64,000 nt of DNA from Pseudoduganella lutea (GCF_004209755.1 NZ_CP035913.1:6386001-6450000), one strand, 5' to 3'; counted from the first letter of the stretch, positions 43,105 to 52,960 are shown. The notes: generated from the sequence alone by a model not told the origin. A program made the numbers and translations.

Positions 43105-44297
43105 TGGAACAGGCCGCAGAGGGCACGACGCCCACCGTGCTGTACGTGGACGACGAAGACCTGGCCCGCAAGTACTTCGGCCGCGCCTTCGGCAACGAGT
43201 ACCGGGTGCTCACGGCCCCGGGTGTCGACGCGGCGATCGACCTGCTCGGTGGCCACGACGTGGACGTGCTGGTGACCGACTACCGGATGCCGGGCAGGAC
43301 CGGCAGCGATCTGCTGCGCGAGGTGGCACGCGCGTGGCCGGGGCTCGTGTGCATCCTCGTTACCGCCTACGCGGACAAGGAGATATTGCTGGAAACGGTC
43401 AACGGCGGCGATGTGTTCCACGTGCTGGAAAAGCCGGTCCGGCAGGATACGCTGCGCGAAGCGCTGCGCCGGGCCAGCATGGAAGCGGCGCGCCGCGCGC
43501 GCGACCGCGCCATGCGCGACCATGGCCAGATGGCGGTCGAGGAAACGGTCGCGTTCCTGTCGCACGAATTGGGCGCGCCGCTGGCGTCGATCGCCGCATT
43601 CGCACGCTCGCTGGCGCGGCAGGACCATGGCGGGAATCCCGTTGACGACGATGTGCCGGGGCGCGATGACGCGTGCCCGCAAGATCGCCATGCATTGCCG
43701 ATGCGCGCGCGGATCGGCAATGCGGCCGCCCACATGGGCGAGAATGCCCGTTACTGCCAGTCCGTGCTCGATTCCTTCGTCGACGCCATCAAGCGGGCGT
43801 CGCCGGCACCGGCGGCCCGCGCGGCCGGTGCCGGCGCGCAGCGCATGGTGGAAGCACTGCTGGCATCCTATCCGATGAGTGCGGGCGAGCGGGCGGCGAT
43901 GTCGGTCCACGTGCAGCAGGATTTTGCGATTCGCGCGTCGCCCAACTGCGTGGCGCTGGTATTGTCCTCCCTTGTCGCCAATGCGCTGCAGGCGTTGCGC
44001 GGCCAGTCGGCGCCGCGGCTGCGCGTCACCGTGGGCGCGGGCGGGCGCCCGGCGATCGCCGTCGAGGACAACGGCCCCGGCATCGCGCCGGAAATCCTGC
44101 ACCGCCTGCTGCTCGACCCGGTATCGATGCACGGCGAGGGCGCCGGCTGGGGCCTGATGTTCTGCCACCGGGTGATGCAATCGTTCGGCGGGCACTTGCG
44201 CGTGCAATCGACACAGGCGTCGCCGGACCACCCGGAGCGCCAGCGGGGAACCACCGCCACGATGAATTTTCCAGAAACACAAAAGGAACAAGCATGA
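43104..44297 (+). CDS. phcR: PhcR-like response regulator with a histidine-kinase-like C-terminus
   Basis: The 397-residue protein starts with a receiver domain (LYVDDEDLARKYF; phospho-acceptor Asp59 in VLVTDYRMPG; Lys in LEKPVRQ), followed by a kinase-like half with His154 in FLSHELGAPLASI, an ATPase box DNGPGIAPE and GEGAGWGLMF. It has no DNA-binding domain. A receiver joined to a kinase in this order is the special feature of Ralstonia PhcR. ATG overlaps the previous stop by one base, with GGGGAG upstream. Confidence 0.85.
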   Translation: MEQAAEGTTPTVLYVDDEDLARKYFGRAFGNEYRVLTAPGVDAAIDLLGGHDVDVLVTDYRMPGRTGSDLLREVARAWPGLVCILVTAYADKEILLETVNGGDVFHVLEKPVRQDTLREALRRASMEAARRARDRAMRDHGQMAVEETVAFLSHELGAPLASIAAFARSLARQDHGGNPVDDDVPGRDDACPQDRHALPMRARIGNAAAHMGENARYCQSVLDSFVDAIKRASPAPAARAAGAGAQRMVEALLASYPMSAGERAAMSVHVQQDFAIRASPNCVALVLSSLVANALQALRGQSAPRLRVTVGAGGRPAIAVEDNGPGIAPEILHRLLLDPVSMHGEGAGWGLMFCHRVMQSFGGHLRVQSTQASPDHPERQRGTTATMNFPETQKEQA

Positions 44298-45271
44298 CCG
44301 ACGCTGCCAAACCATTGCCAGCCATCCTCTACGTCGACGATGAACCGACGGCCCTGAAATACTTCCAGCGTGCGCTCGCCTCGCAAGCCACCGTGCTGAC
44401 GGCGGAATCGGTCGAGGAAGGCAAGCGCGTGCTGGACCGGCATGCCGACACCATTGCCGTGCTGGTGTCCGACCAGCGCATGCCCGGCGCCTACGGCAAC
44501 GAGCTGCTGTTCTACGCGTGGGACCGCTATCCGCATATCGTGCGTATCCTGACCACCGCGTACTCGGAAATCGTGCACACGGTGGAGGCGGTAAACCAGG
44601 GCCAGATCTACCGTTACATCCAGAAGCCTTGGGACATCACCGCGCTGCGCATGGAAATGAAGCAGGCGGTCGAGCTGGCCCGGCTGCGCCGGGAGCACGC
44701 GCAACTGCTGCGTGAAAAGCTGCTCATCCGGCAAAAGCAGGCCGTGGCCAACCGCATCGGCACGCTGTATGCGCTGTGCGCCGGCGTCACCGGCAACGCC
44801 GGCACCGTGCCGATCGATGCCTACCTGTCGGCGGCGCTCTGCGCCGGGCTCACGCCGCCGGAGCCGGACTGGCTGCTGATGGACTACTCGGACCTGATCG
44901 GTTCCGAAGCGTTTCGCAGCGCCGCGTTCGGGCGGACCGTGCGGGAACAGCTCGATGCGCTGGCCGGCGGCGGCGCCGTGCCGGGCGACGTGTTCGGCCT
45001 GCTGGCCGAAGCGTTCGACGATGGCTTCGACCGCACGGCCGAAGGCGGCACCATCGTGCACACGTCGCGGCTGACCGAATTCCTCGAGACGCCCACCGCC
45101 AGCGGGGTGTCGGACCTGCACGCATTCTGGCTGGCGGTGCTGCTGTGGCTGGGCCGGAATGGCCAGACGCTGCAACTGTCCGGCGGGCCTGACGGCGTGC
45201 ACGCGCGGCTGGTGCCGGCCGGGACCACGCCCACGCCGGTGCAACTGGCCGGCTGGATCGAGCAGTTCTAG
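44294..45271 (+). CDS. phcQ: PhcQ-like response regulator
   Basis: The 325-residue protein has an N-terminal receiver domain (ILYVDDEPTALKYF; Asp60 in VLVSDQRMPG; IQKPWD) and a C-terminal region of about 190 residues with no helix-turn-helix or enzymatic motif that I can recognise. In Ralstonia, PhcQ is the last gene of phcBSRQ and a main relay toward the master regulator PhcA. ATGA overlap with the previous gene and AAAGGAACA upstream. No phcA is in the window. Confidence 0.8.
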   Translation: MTDAAKPLPAILYVDDEPTALKYFQRALASQATVLTAESVEEGKRVLDRHADTIAVLVSDQRMPGAYGNELLFYAWDRYPHIVRILTTAYSEIVHTVEAVNQGQIYRYIQKPWDITALRMEMKQAVELARLRREHAQLLREKLLIRQKQAVANRIGTLYALCAGVTGNAGTVPIDAYLSAALCAGLTPPEPDWLLMDYSDLIGSEAFRSAAFGRTVREQLDALAGGGAVPGDVFGLLAEAFDDGFDRTAEGGTIVHTSRLTEFLETPTASGVSDLHAFWLAVLLWLGRNGQTLQLSGGPDGVHARLVPAGTTPTPVQLAGWIEQF

Positions 45272-45348
45272 TGCCCGTTTGGCGTTCGTGCGCCGGGACT
45301 GCCGCGGTTTCGCTACGATGCCCGGAACATCGACCATGGAGGACCATC

Positions 45349-45693
45349 ATGCCACGAGGTGCGAGCCCGAAACGGGAACACGAATACGAAAAGCTCGAGA
45401 AGCAGTTCGAGAAGGAAGGCCGCTACAAGGGCCGCGAAGAGGAAGTGGCGGCGCGTATCGTCAACAAGCAGCGCAAGCAGTTCGGCGAAACGCAGGGTGC
45501 GAAGGCGAAGGACCGCGCCGGCGCGTCGCCCGACCGCAGCGTGCCGATCGCCAATTACGAACACCTGACCGTGCCGCAGGTGAAGGGCGCGCTCGCCGAG
45601 CTGACGGCCGCGCAGCGCCGCAAGGTGCGCACCTATGAGGTGAAGCACAAGAATCGCAAGGGTGTGCTGGAAGCGCTGGACCGGTTGCACTGA
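45349..45693 (+). CDS. Small charged protein, plasmid-stabilization-like annotation class
   Basis: The 114-residue protein is very rich in Lys, Arg and Glu. The first half (KREHEYEKLEKQFEKEGRYK, then GREEEVAARIVNKQRKQFGET) resembles short bacterial proteins usually labelled plasmid stabilization or general stress proteins. The second half, YEHLTVPQVKGALAELTAAQ followed by KNRKGVLEALDRL, resembles a helical motif shared by other small DNA- or RNA-associated proteins. GGAGGA five bases before the ATG makes the start firm. Function is unknown. Confidence 0.7.
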   Translation: MPRGASPKREHEYEKLEKQFEKEGRYKGREEEVAARIVNKQRKQFGETQGAKAKDRAGASPDRSVPIANYEHLTVPQVKGALAELTAAQRRKVRTYEVKHKNRKGVLEALDRLH

Positions 45694-45747
45694 GTCCGCC
45701 GCAGTCCGCCGCCCCGGGGCGCGAGGGCGGCCATCCGCCGCTCGCGC

Positions 45748-45777
45748 TTGCTGGCGCAATCGGCGGTCCGTTAGAAT
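45748..45777 (+). promoter_or_regulatory. Promoter of the secreted nuclease gene
   Basis: TTGCTG (45748-45753) and TAGAAT (45772-45777) are 18 bases apart and 47 bases before the ATG at 45824. Confidence 0.45.
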
Positions 45778-45823
45778 ACGCTTCTTCTATCCATCGCATT
45801 CTTCCTGATCGCCGCCGACCCCG

Positions 45824-46606
45824 ATGTTCATCCGCCCGCTGTACGCCGCCGCCCTCGCGGCCGCGCTTTTCCTGCCTTCGCTCGCGCCATCCGCATTTGC
45901 CTTCGAGGCCTGCCCCCAGCATTACGTGGAAGGCCAGGCCCCGCGCATCCTCAACGACAAGCTCGCCCGCGCCACGCGCCCGCTGTGCTATGACGTGTTC
46001 GGTATCATGCATTCCGGCATCACGCGCACGCCGCTGTGGTCGGCCGAGCACCTGACGCCGCGCCGCATCGAGAAAGCCGAGGACATGTCGCGCGATAACG
46101 CCTTCCACGCCGAGTCGCGGCTGCCGAAGGCGCAGCGCGCCGAACTGGCCGACTATGCGCGCAGCGGCTTCGACCGGGGCCACATGGCACCGAGCGGCAA
46201 CATGCCGGACGAGAAGAGCCAGTACCAGAGCTTCACGCTGGCGAACATGGTGCCGCAGGATGCGGACAACAACCGCCACGTGTGGGCCGGCATCGAAAGC
46301 GCCGTGCGCAAGATGGTCAAGAAGGAGGGCGACCTGTATGTGATCACCGGCCCCGCCTTCCTGGGCAGCGACTTGCGCAAGGTGGGCAACGTGCTGGTGC
46401 CGAGCCACCTGTACAAGGTGGTCTACAGCCCGCGCCAGCGGGCCGGCGGCGCGTGGTTCGTGGCCAACGAGGCCGATGCGAAGCCCCAGACGATGACCAT
46501 CGCCCAACTGGAACGCAGGATCGGCATCGATCTGATACCGTCGCTGTCGGCGCAGCAGAAGCTGGTGATGCTGAAGCTGCCGAAGACCACGAAACGCAAG
46601 GGCTGA
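45824..46606 (+). CDS. Secreted DNA/RNA non-specific endonuclease
   Basis: The 260-residue protein has a signal peptide (MFIRPLYAAALAAALFLPSLAPSAFAF) and the beta-beta-alpha-metal nuclease core FDRGHMAPSGNM, where His is the general base, followed by the metal-binding Asn in NMVPQDADNNRHVW. It matches the Serratia/NucA family that degrades DNA and RNA outside the cell for nutrient gain or defence. The length is normal. The next small gene follows 14 bases downstream and is probably co-transcribed. Confidence 0.92.
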   Translation: MFIRPLYAAALAAALFLPSLAPSAFAFEACPQHYVEGQAPRILNDKLARATRPLCYDVFGIMHSGITRTPLWSAEHLTPRRIEKAEDMSRDNAFHAESRLPKAQRAELADYARSGFDRGHMAPSGNMPDEKSQYQSFTLANMVPQDADNNRHVWAGIESAVRKMVKKEGDLYVITGPAFLGSDLRKVGNVLVPSHLYKVVYSPRQRAGGAWFVANEADAKPQTMTIAQLERRIGIDLIPSLSAQQKLVMLKLPKTTKRKG

Positions 46607-46620
46607 AAGGAACCCCACAG

Positions 46621-46872
46621 ATGAGCAAGAAATTCGTGCCGTATGCGAACGAGGCCGACGTGCTGGCGATCGGCGGACTGTCGATCGAGAACCGGCTGGA
46701 CCGGATCACGATCGATGGCGACATTGACCTGACGATGGACAAGCGGGGCCTCGAGCATGCGCGGGCGCTGCACCAGCTGCTGGGTGCCGTGGTGGCGAAG
46801 CTGGAAGAGCAGGACTTGCCGGCAACGCTGCCGGCACCCGCCGTGAAAAAGGTCGCGAACCCGTTCGACTGA
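46621..46872 (+). CDS. Hypothetical small protein
   Basis: The 83-residue protein (MSKKFVPYANEADVLAIGGL at its start) has no signal peptide and no recognised motif. SIENRLDRITIDGDIDLTMD suggests a small beta element. AAAGGA lies about nine bases before the ATG. It follows the nuclease gene closely; an immunity role for a secreted nuclease would be unusual, so I assign no function. Confidence 0.7.
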   Translation: MSKKFVPYANEADVLAIGGLSIENRLDRITIDGDIDLTMDKRGLEHARALHQLLGAVVAKLEEQDLPATLPAPAVKKVANPFD

Positions 46873-46885
46873 GTTCGCCTGGCGC

Positions 46886-49800
46886 TTAGCCCGGCCGGCC
46901 GTCCGGTCCGGCGATCGCGCCGTTCCGAAGGGCCACCACCCCGTCATCGACGGCAACCAGGCCCGCCAGCCGGCCGTGGCCGAGCGCCCGGCCGATCCGG
47001 GCTTCCGCCTCGGGCCCCGTGCGCGCCATGCCCAGCAGCCGGCACACGGCGCGGGCCAGTCCCGCCTGCGTCGTGGCACCTTGCCCGTCCAGCACGTGCA
47101 GCGCGATATTGCCCAGCTCTTCCAGGCACACCTCGTCGATGGCGCGTTTCGCGTCCGGCTCGGCGCCGGGCAGCCGGTAGCCGTCCCACGTGGACGGATC
47201 GTGGTGCCCGGGCCAGTAGAACACATCGTCCTCGACCGTCGTGCGCACGCCGCCGGGCAGCAGGCCGGCCAGGTGCTTCTCGATACGCGCCCCGGTGCGT
47301 GCCAGTCCCCAGGCGCGCATGACACGGCGGAACAGCACCGCTTGCGCCAGCGGCCCTTCCTCGTCGATCACGCGGTGCAGCTGATGGCGCAGCTCGGCAG
47401 CCGCCGACGGCTCGTAGAACCGCTCTGGGTCGCTCTTCGGCAAGGTCACCGGCACATACAGCATGGCCGCGCCGTGCGCAGGTGGTGCGGCTTCCACCGT
47501 AACGGGCGGGATCGCCGGTGCGGCTGGCGGCGTTGTCGCGTCTCCGGTAGCCGGAATGTCTTCTTCCTCCTCGGCCGCTTCAGCCGCATCGGCCGCTTCG
47601 ACCGTTACTGCGTTCTCGGGTATCTCCTGCTGCAGCAGCGCATCGAGACGCGCCAGCAGGCGCCGCAGCGGATCTTCGGGGTCGAGCCACCAGTCGGTGG
47701 ACCAGACGCGGAACAGTTGCCAGCCCAGCCCTTCCAGCACGTGCTGGCGCAGCCGGTCGCGGTCGCGCGCGGTGGCGCCGGAATGGTAGGAAGGGCCGTC
47801 GCACTCGATGCCCAGCAGGTAGCGCTCCGGCGCCCGCGGGTCCACCACGCCCAGGTCGACCCGGTAGCCGGACACGCCCACGCGCCTATGCACGGTCCAG
47901 CCATGCTGGCGCAGGGCGGCGGCCACCTGGCGCTCGAACGGGCCGCCATCGTCGTCGCCGCCGGATGTGGTGCGGCCGGGCAGCGCGCGTGGCCCGTGTT
48001 GCGCGAATTCCAGGTAATGACGCAGGTCGCGCACGCCGCTGGCGCGCACGCGCGCCAGGTCGATCTGCTCCGGCAGCAGCGTGCTGTAGATGATTACGGC
48101 CTGGCGCGCGCGAGAGATCGCCACGTTCAGGCGGCGGTGCCCGCCTTCCAGGTTCAGCGGGCCGAAGTTCAGGCTGACCTTGCCCTGGGCATCCGGCCCG
48201 TAGGTGACGGAGAACAGGATGACGTCACGCTCGTCGCCCTGCACGTTTTCCAGGTTCTTGATGAACAGCGCTTCCTGGGCCGGTTGCGCGATGGCGGCAT
48301 CGAGCGCCGGGTTGGCGCGGCGGCGTTCCTCCAGCAGGCGCTCGATCAGGCCTTGCTGGGCGCTGTTGAACGTGACCACGCCCAGCGTCTGCGCGCGCCG
48401 CGCCGGATCCAGGTAATGCTGCTCGATGGTCGCCACGATGGCCGCTGCTTCGGCCCGGTTGGTCTTTGTGTTGCCGCGGTCGTACACGCCCGGCACGTGC
48501 TGGAAGCGCACGGCGGTGTCCGCGGTGACCGGCGACGGGAACGTGACGAGCGCGTTGCCGTAATACGTGGCGTTGCTGAACGCGATCAGGCTCTCATGGC
48601 GGCTCCGGTAGTGCCAGTTCAGCGTCAACTCCGGCAGGCCGATGCCGAGGCATTCGTCGAGGATGCTTTCCAGGTCCTGCACTTCGGTTTCCGCGTCGCC
48701 GTGTTCGCCATCGTCGGCGCGGCTGAAGAAACTCGTTGGCGGCAGCTGCTTCGGATCGCCCACGCAGACGAGCTGGCGGCCGCGGGCGATCGCACCCACC
48801 GCATCCCACACGGGGATCTGCGACGCTTCATCGAAGATGACGACATCGAACGGCGCGTGGGCGGCGTCGAGGTACTGCGCCACGGACAGGGGCGACATCA
48901 GCAGGCAGGGCTTCAGGCGCGGCAGCAGCGTCGGCAGGCCCGCGATGAGCTGGCGGATCGGCATGTGCCGGCGCTGCTTCTGCAGCTCCCGGCGCAGGCG
49001 GCCCAGTTCGGAATCGGAGCCGGTGGCCAGCGTGGCCCCGGCCGGGATCCGCGCCGCGAGCGAAGCTACCACGTACTGCTGCGTGAGCTGCTGGAAGCGC
49101 TCGTCGGCCTGGCGGAACTCGCGGATCTTGCGTTCATGGTCGGCGCTGGAAAACGCGCACAGTACGGGTTCGCGGTCGATCGCCTTGCGCACCCACCAGT
49201 TGCGGTAGCTGTATTCGAAGTAGTCGGGTACCCGCTCCAGCGCCACCGCGCCCCCTTCCAGCGCCGCGACGATTCCCTGCAGGCCACCTGAAATGGCGCG
49301 GGCGCGCACGCCTTGCCACAGGCACCATGGCCGCAACTGGCGCGCGTGCAGCTGCCAGCCTTCCAGGATGTGCCTCACCTGCGCGACGGCGCCGTCGGCA
49401 CCCGGGTCCATGCCCAGGTTGTCGCCGCAGCCGCCCAGGTTGGACGTCTGGCGCAGGTGCGTGGAAAACTCGCGCCACGCGTCGCGGTAAGCGGTCAGGC
49501 CCTTGCAGGCCGGCGCTCCGGCGGCCAGCAGCGCGCGGTTGTCCGTCACGTACGGCAGCAGGCTGGCGCGCAGCGATGCCACCGTTTCGACGTCGCCACC
49601 GGCCAGCCGGACGATGGCATCGGCATAGTCCCTGGCCCAGCGCTCGGCGCGTGCGACAGCTTCCCAATCGGTGCGGTGTCCCGCGAAATCCGCTCCCAGC
49701 AGGGTGCCGGCATCGGCCGACAGCGCTGCGATGGCCGCGTCTTCCTCGTTGACCCTGGCCAGCGCGTCCAGCAAGGCCGGCATCTCGCTTTCCGCCGCCG

Positions 49801-52800
49801 CCTGCGCGTCGGTGCGGTAGGTCTGCAGGCGCTTGGCCAGGCCGCGCGTGGCGAACCAGCTTTTCGGCCACCACGCCGTCTGCGCCGCGGTCCAGTCGCG
49901 CCGCAGGTCGGCAGCCGACAACTGCGCGGCGGCTTCCGCATAGCGGCCCGCCAGCGGTTCCCAGGCGCGGTTGCGCGCCAGGCCATGCTCGCGCAGCGCG
50001 GCCAGCCGCGTGCGCGCCGCTTCGTCGTGCGCCACCCGGGCAACGCCGGCTGGCACGCGCGGCGCCGCCAGCAGCGCTTCGGCCAGCCGGTCGAGGGCGG
50101 CGAAGTCGGCCAGCGACAGGTCGTCGGGCGCGGCGCCGAGCCACTGCAGCGGCATGACGGCGGCCGTGCCCAGCGCCCCCGCCCTGCCAGCCAGCGCGGT
50201 GGCGCTCTCCAGCAGATCCTGTTCCCATGACGGCGACCAGGCCGCGGTGCCGATGCGGCCCAGCGCGTGGCCGGCCAGTGTGGTCAGCTGGCTCGCCAGC
50301 GCGCCGATCTGGCGGCTCGTCTCGCGCCACGCCTCGAGCTGCGTGCGGGCGTGCGCGTCGGGGTCGTGCCATGCGAATGGAGCGGGGCGCTCGCCGGCGT
50401 GCGCGATGCACGTGCCGATGGCGTCATAGATCGTCAGGTCGTTCGGGTGCGACCGATGCAGCGCCACGGCGACATCGTTCAGGTCCGCGCGCAGCGCGGC
50501 CAGGCGCGTTACCTCCAGTTCCCACTCCTTTACCGAGCGCGTGCCGGCCGCGTCGAGCGCGATGCCGAGCTGCCGGATGACGTCGGCCTTTTTCGCCTTC
50601 GACGAGTGCAATTCCAGGCTGAACGGGCCCAGGCCGATCGCGTTCAGCCGGCGATGCACGACTTCCAGCGCGGCCATTTTTTCCGACACGAACAGCACCG
50701 ACTTGCCGGTGGCCAGCAGGTGGGCGATGAGGTTCGTGATCGTCTGGCTCTTGCCGGTGCCGGGCGGGCCTTCGATGACGAGATTGGTGCCGCTGCCCGC
50801 CACGCAGATCGCCCGCAACTGCGAGGAATCCGCCAGCAGCGGCGCGAACAGCGCGTCCGGCGCGTGGCTGGCATCGAGCGTGCGCGGTTCGAATCCGAGC
50901 GCGGTGCCGGCGAAGGCCTCGCCCGGGTGGTCGACGAGCTGGGCCACGACCGGGTTGTCCTGCAGCTGGCGATGGCGGTCCTGCAAGTCCTTCCACATCA
51001 GGTACTTGGTGAACGAGAAGATGCCGAGGTGGACCTGCTCGTGCACTTCCCACCCTTTCAGCTCGCCCACGTGCAGGCGGAACGACTGCAGGATGCCGGC
51101 CACGTCGATGCCCTTGTCGTCCGCGGGCAGCACGTCGAAGGCCGGCAGTTTCAGCTGGAAGTCCTGCGCCAGCTTCTGCACGAGCGTGGGATTGACGAGC
51201 GCTTCGTCGTCGTGCCGCACCAGCCGGAAGCCGCTGCGCACGGACTGGCGCGTGAGCGTGACGGGCACGAGCAGGATCGGCGCCAGGTGCGATGCTTCCG
51301 CCGCCGGATCCTCGCGCCATTCCAGCAAGCCGAAGACGAGGAACAGCGTGTTGGCGCCACCTTCTTCCAGGCTGGTGCCGGCCGCCCGGAAGATGTCCAG
51401 CAGGCGGCCGTCGAGCGCATCTTCGGCAACCTCCACGAGGATCTCGCCACGGCCGAGCGCGTCGACGGCCAGCGCGTCGAGCGGCGCCTGTCCCGTGCGC
51501 GCGGTGAACGCGGGCGCTTCGCGCGGGTCGCCGCCCGCCATCAGCACGGGCGCGGCACGCAGCCGGAAATCCTTGCCCTCGGCCAGTGTGTCTTCGAGCG
51601 CGCCCGGATCGGGGCAGATCACGCGCAGTGTCGTCTTCGACGGCCTGAAGTTCAGCAGGCGGTTGCGCAGCGTCAGGTCGAGCAGGCGGCTTTTCCAGCG
51701 CGCCAGGCGGCCTTCGGGCGTGTCCGCGGCCGGGAGCGATGCCGGCAGCAGCGCCGGATCGAGCGGCGGCAGCGGCGGCATCGGTTCGATCGCCGGCGCA
51801 TCGTCCTGCACCGGCACATCGCCGGCGCCACCGGCCGCCCCTGCGGAACGGGAGGGCAGCGGACGGATGTGCAGTTCGCGCGCGCGGCGGATGTCGATTG
51901 CGCAAAGGAATGCCGCGTCGTCGGCCAGGTGGTCCTCGCCGGCGGCGCGGGCCAGGCGCAGCGACTGCCGCTGGCCGTCCGTTACGCCGGTCGTCTCGAA
52001 CACCATCAGCTCGCCCGACTTGACGCGCTTGCGCACGGTTTGCGCATCGTCGACCAGCGCGCTGGCGAAACAGGTATCGACGAGCCAGACGCCCACCCAG
52101 GCATGGCCATCCTTGAGCAGCACGACCGGGTGCAGGCCGGCCTGCTCCATCAGGGACGCGAACAGCATGGCAAGATCGAGGCAGGTGGCCAGTTTCGTGT
52201 CGATGATGCGTTCGGGCGTGCGGATCTTCTGGCCATCGGTACCGAACGATGCCGGCGGGTTCGCATAGTGCAGGTCTTGCGCCAGTACGGCGCCATGCAG
52301 CGCCGACACCTGCTGCCAGACCTTCTCGCGGTTGCGCGACTGGTAGCCGTTCATCGACGGGCTGCCCGGCGCGTCGCGCAGCAGGGCCGCCGCCGCGGCG
52401 ACCAGGCGATCGACGACGCGCGCGTTCGGCATGCAGAATGCCGCCAGCAGTTCCGGCAATGCGCGCGTGCCGGCCCACTGGTCGTACGCCAGGACTTCGA
52501 TGCCGTGACGGGCTTCGAACGGCGCGTGGCCATCGGCCTGCGCCGCCAGCACGATGGTGCCGCGCACGGCTTCGTCGAGCCCCGCCAGCCAGGCGTGGTC
52601 CGGCTTCAGGTCGACCGGAGAAATCGTGCGGGTTTCGCCCGCTTCCAGCCGTTCGAAGCGCAGTGGTACACCGGTCGCAAAGGGCGGATCAGAGTCGATC
52701 GACACCACGACATTGGCCAGCGGGGCCGCGCCGCCGTTGGTGAGCGCGATCGCGCGCACTGCCGGCACGTCGTTCTGCATCGCCGCATAACCGGTAGTGG

Positions 52801-52885
52801 CATCGGTTGTGAAGGTAACAGCGAGCGGCAGCGAGGGTAAAGGCGGGTCTGACAGGTCGGAGGCGGCGGTTTGGTCTGGTGTCAT
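46886..52885 (-). CDS. DUF4011 helicase-nuclease of the Hhe antiphage type
   Basis: This 1999-residue protein holds a transglutaminase-like segment (about 230-260: KLATCLDLAMLFASLMEQAG, KDGHAWVGVWL), a DUF4011 region (about 398: LARWKSRLLDLTLRNRLLNF), and a split superfamily 1 helicase: Walker A GPPGTGKSQTITNL (about 710), VVIFDEASQIPVWD (about 1349), GDPKQLPPTSFF (about 1378) and RLNVAISRARQAVI (about 1592). A Vsr/PD-(D/E)xK-like nuclease follows (YRVDLGVVD, LLGIECDGPSYHS, about 1685-1700), and a DUF3320 tail. DUF4011-helicase-Vsr single-gene systems (hhe) were reported as antiphage. It stands alone on its strand. Confidence 0.88.
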   Translation of the reverse strand: MTPDQTAASDLSDPPLPSLPLAVTFTTDATTGYAAMQNDVPAVRAIALTNGGAAPLANVVVSIDSDPPFATGVPLRFERLEAGETRTISPVDLKPDHAWLAGLDEAVRGTIVLAAQADGHAPFEARHGIEVLAYDQWAGTRALPELLAAFCMPNARVVDRLVAAAAALLRDAPGSPSMNGYQSRNREKVWQQVSALHGAVLAQDLHYANPPASFGTDGQKIRTPERIIDTKLATCLDLAMLFASLMEQAGLHPVVLLKDGHAWVGVWLVDTCFASALVDDAQTVRKRVKSGELMVFETTGVTDGQRQSLRLARAAGEDHLADDAAFLCAIDIRRARELHIRPLPSRSAGAAGGAGDVPVQDDAPAIEPMPPLPPLDPALLPASLPAADTPEGRLARWKSRLLDLTLRNRLLNFRPSKTTLRVICPDPGALEDTLAEGKDFRLRAAPVLMAGGDPREAPAFTARTGQAPLDALAVDALGRGEILVEVAEDALDGRLLDIFRAAGTSLEEGGANTLFLVFGLLEWREDPAAEASHLAPILLVPVTLTRQSVRSGFRLVRHDDEALVNPTLVQKLAQDFQLKLPAFDVLPADDKGIDVAGILQSFRLHVGELKGWEVHEQVHLGIFSFTKYLMWKDLQDRHRQLQDNPVVAQLVDHPGEAFAGTALGFEPRTLDASHAPDALFAPLLADSSQLRAICVAGSGTNLVIEGPPGTGKSQTITNLIAHLLATGKSVLFVSEKMAALEVVHRRLNAIGLGPFSLELHSSKAKKADVIRQLGIALDAAGTRSVKEWELEVTRLAALRADLNDVAVALHRSHPNDLTIYDAIGTCIAHAGERPAPFAWHDPDAHARTQLEAWRETSRQIGALASQLTTLAGHALGRIGTAAWSPSWEQDLLESATALAGRAGALGTAAVMPLQWLGAAPDDLSLADFAALDRLAEALLAAPRVPAGVARVAHDEAARTRLAALREHGLARNRAWEPLAGRYAEAAAQLSAADLRRDWTAAQTAWWPKSWFATRGLAKRLQTYRTDAQAAAESEMPALLDALARVNEEDAAIAALSADAGTLLGADFAGHRTDWEAVARAERWARDYADAIVRLAGGDVETVASLRASLLPYVTDNRALLAAGAPACKGLTAYRDAWREFSTHLRQTSNLGGCGDNLGMDPGADGAVAQVRHILEGWQLHARQLRPWCLWQGVRARAISGGLQGIVAALEGGAVALERVPDYFEYSYRNWWVRKAIDREPVLCAFSSADHERKIREFRQADERFQQLTQQYVVASLAARIPAGATLATGSDSELGRLRRELQKQRRHMPIRQLIAGLPTLLPRLKPCLLMSPLSVAQYLDAAHAPFDVVIFDEASQIPVWDAVGAIARGRQLVCVGDPKQLPPTSFFSRADDGEHGDAETEVQDLESILDECLGIGLPELTLNWHYRSRHESLIAFSNATYYGNALVTFPSPVTADTAVRFQHVPGVYDRGNTKTNRAEAAAIVATIEQHYLDPARRAQTLGVVTFNSAQQGLIERLLEERRRANPALDAAIAQPAQEALFIKNLENVQGDERDVILFSVTYGPDAQGKVSLNFGPLNLEGGHRRLNVAISRARQAVIIYSTLLPEQIDLARVRASGVRDLRHYLEFAQHGPRALPGRTTSGGDDDGGPFERQVAAALRQHGWTVHRRVGVSGYRVDLGVVDPRAPERYLLGIECDGPSYHSGATARDRDRLRQHVLEGLGWQLFRVWSTDWWLDPEDPLRRLLARLDALLQQEIPENAVTVEAADAAEAAEEEEDIPATGDATTPPAAPAIPPVTVEAAPPAHGAAMLYVPVTLPKSDPERFYEPSAAAELRHQLHRVIDEEGPLAQAVLFRRVMRAWGLARTGARIEKHLAGLLPGGVRTTVEDDVFYWPGHHDPSTWDGYRLPGAEPDAKRAIDEVCLEELGNIALHVLDGQGATTQAGLARAVCRLLGMARTGPEAEARIGRALGHGRLAGLVAVDDGVVALRNGAIAGPDGRPG

Positions 52886-52960
52886 TGGCGTGGTGGGTGC
52901 TGGCTATCCTGCCAATGTTATCAGGAAGGTTGTCCGGCCGGAAAGGACGGCCGTGCGTAA

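Noticed and set aside
46976..52840. Two long plus-strand frames opposite the helicase-nuclease
   Set aside because: No domain content and no Shine-Dalgarno sequence; the minus strand has all helicase motifs in one frame.
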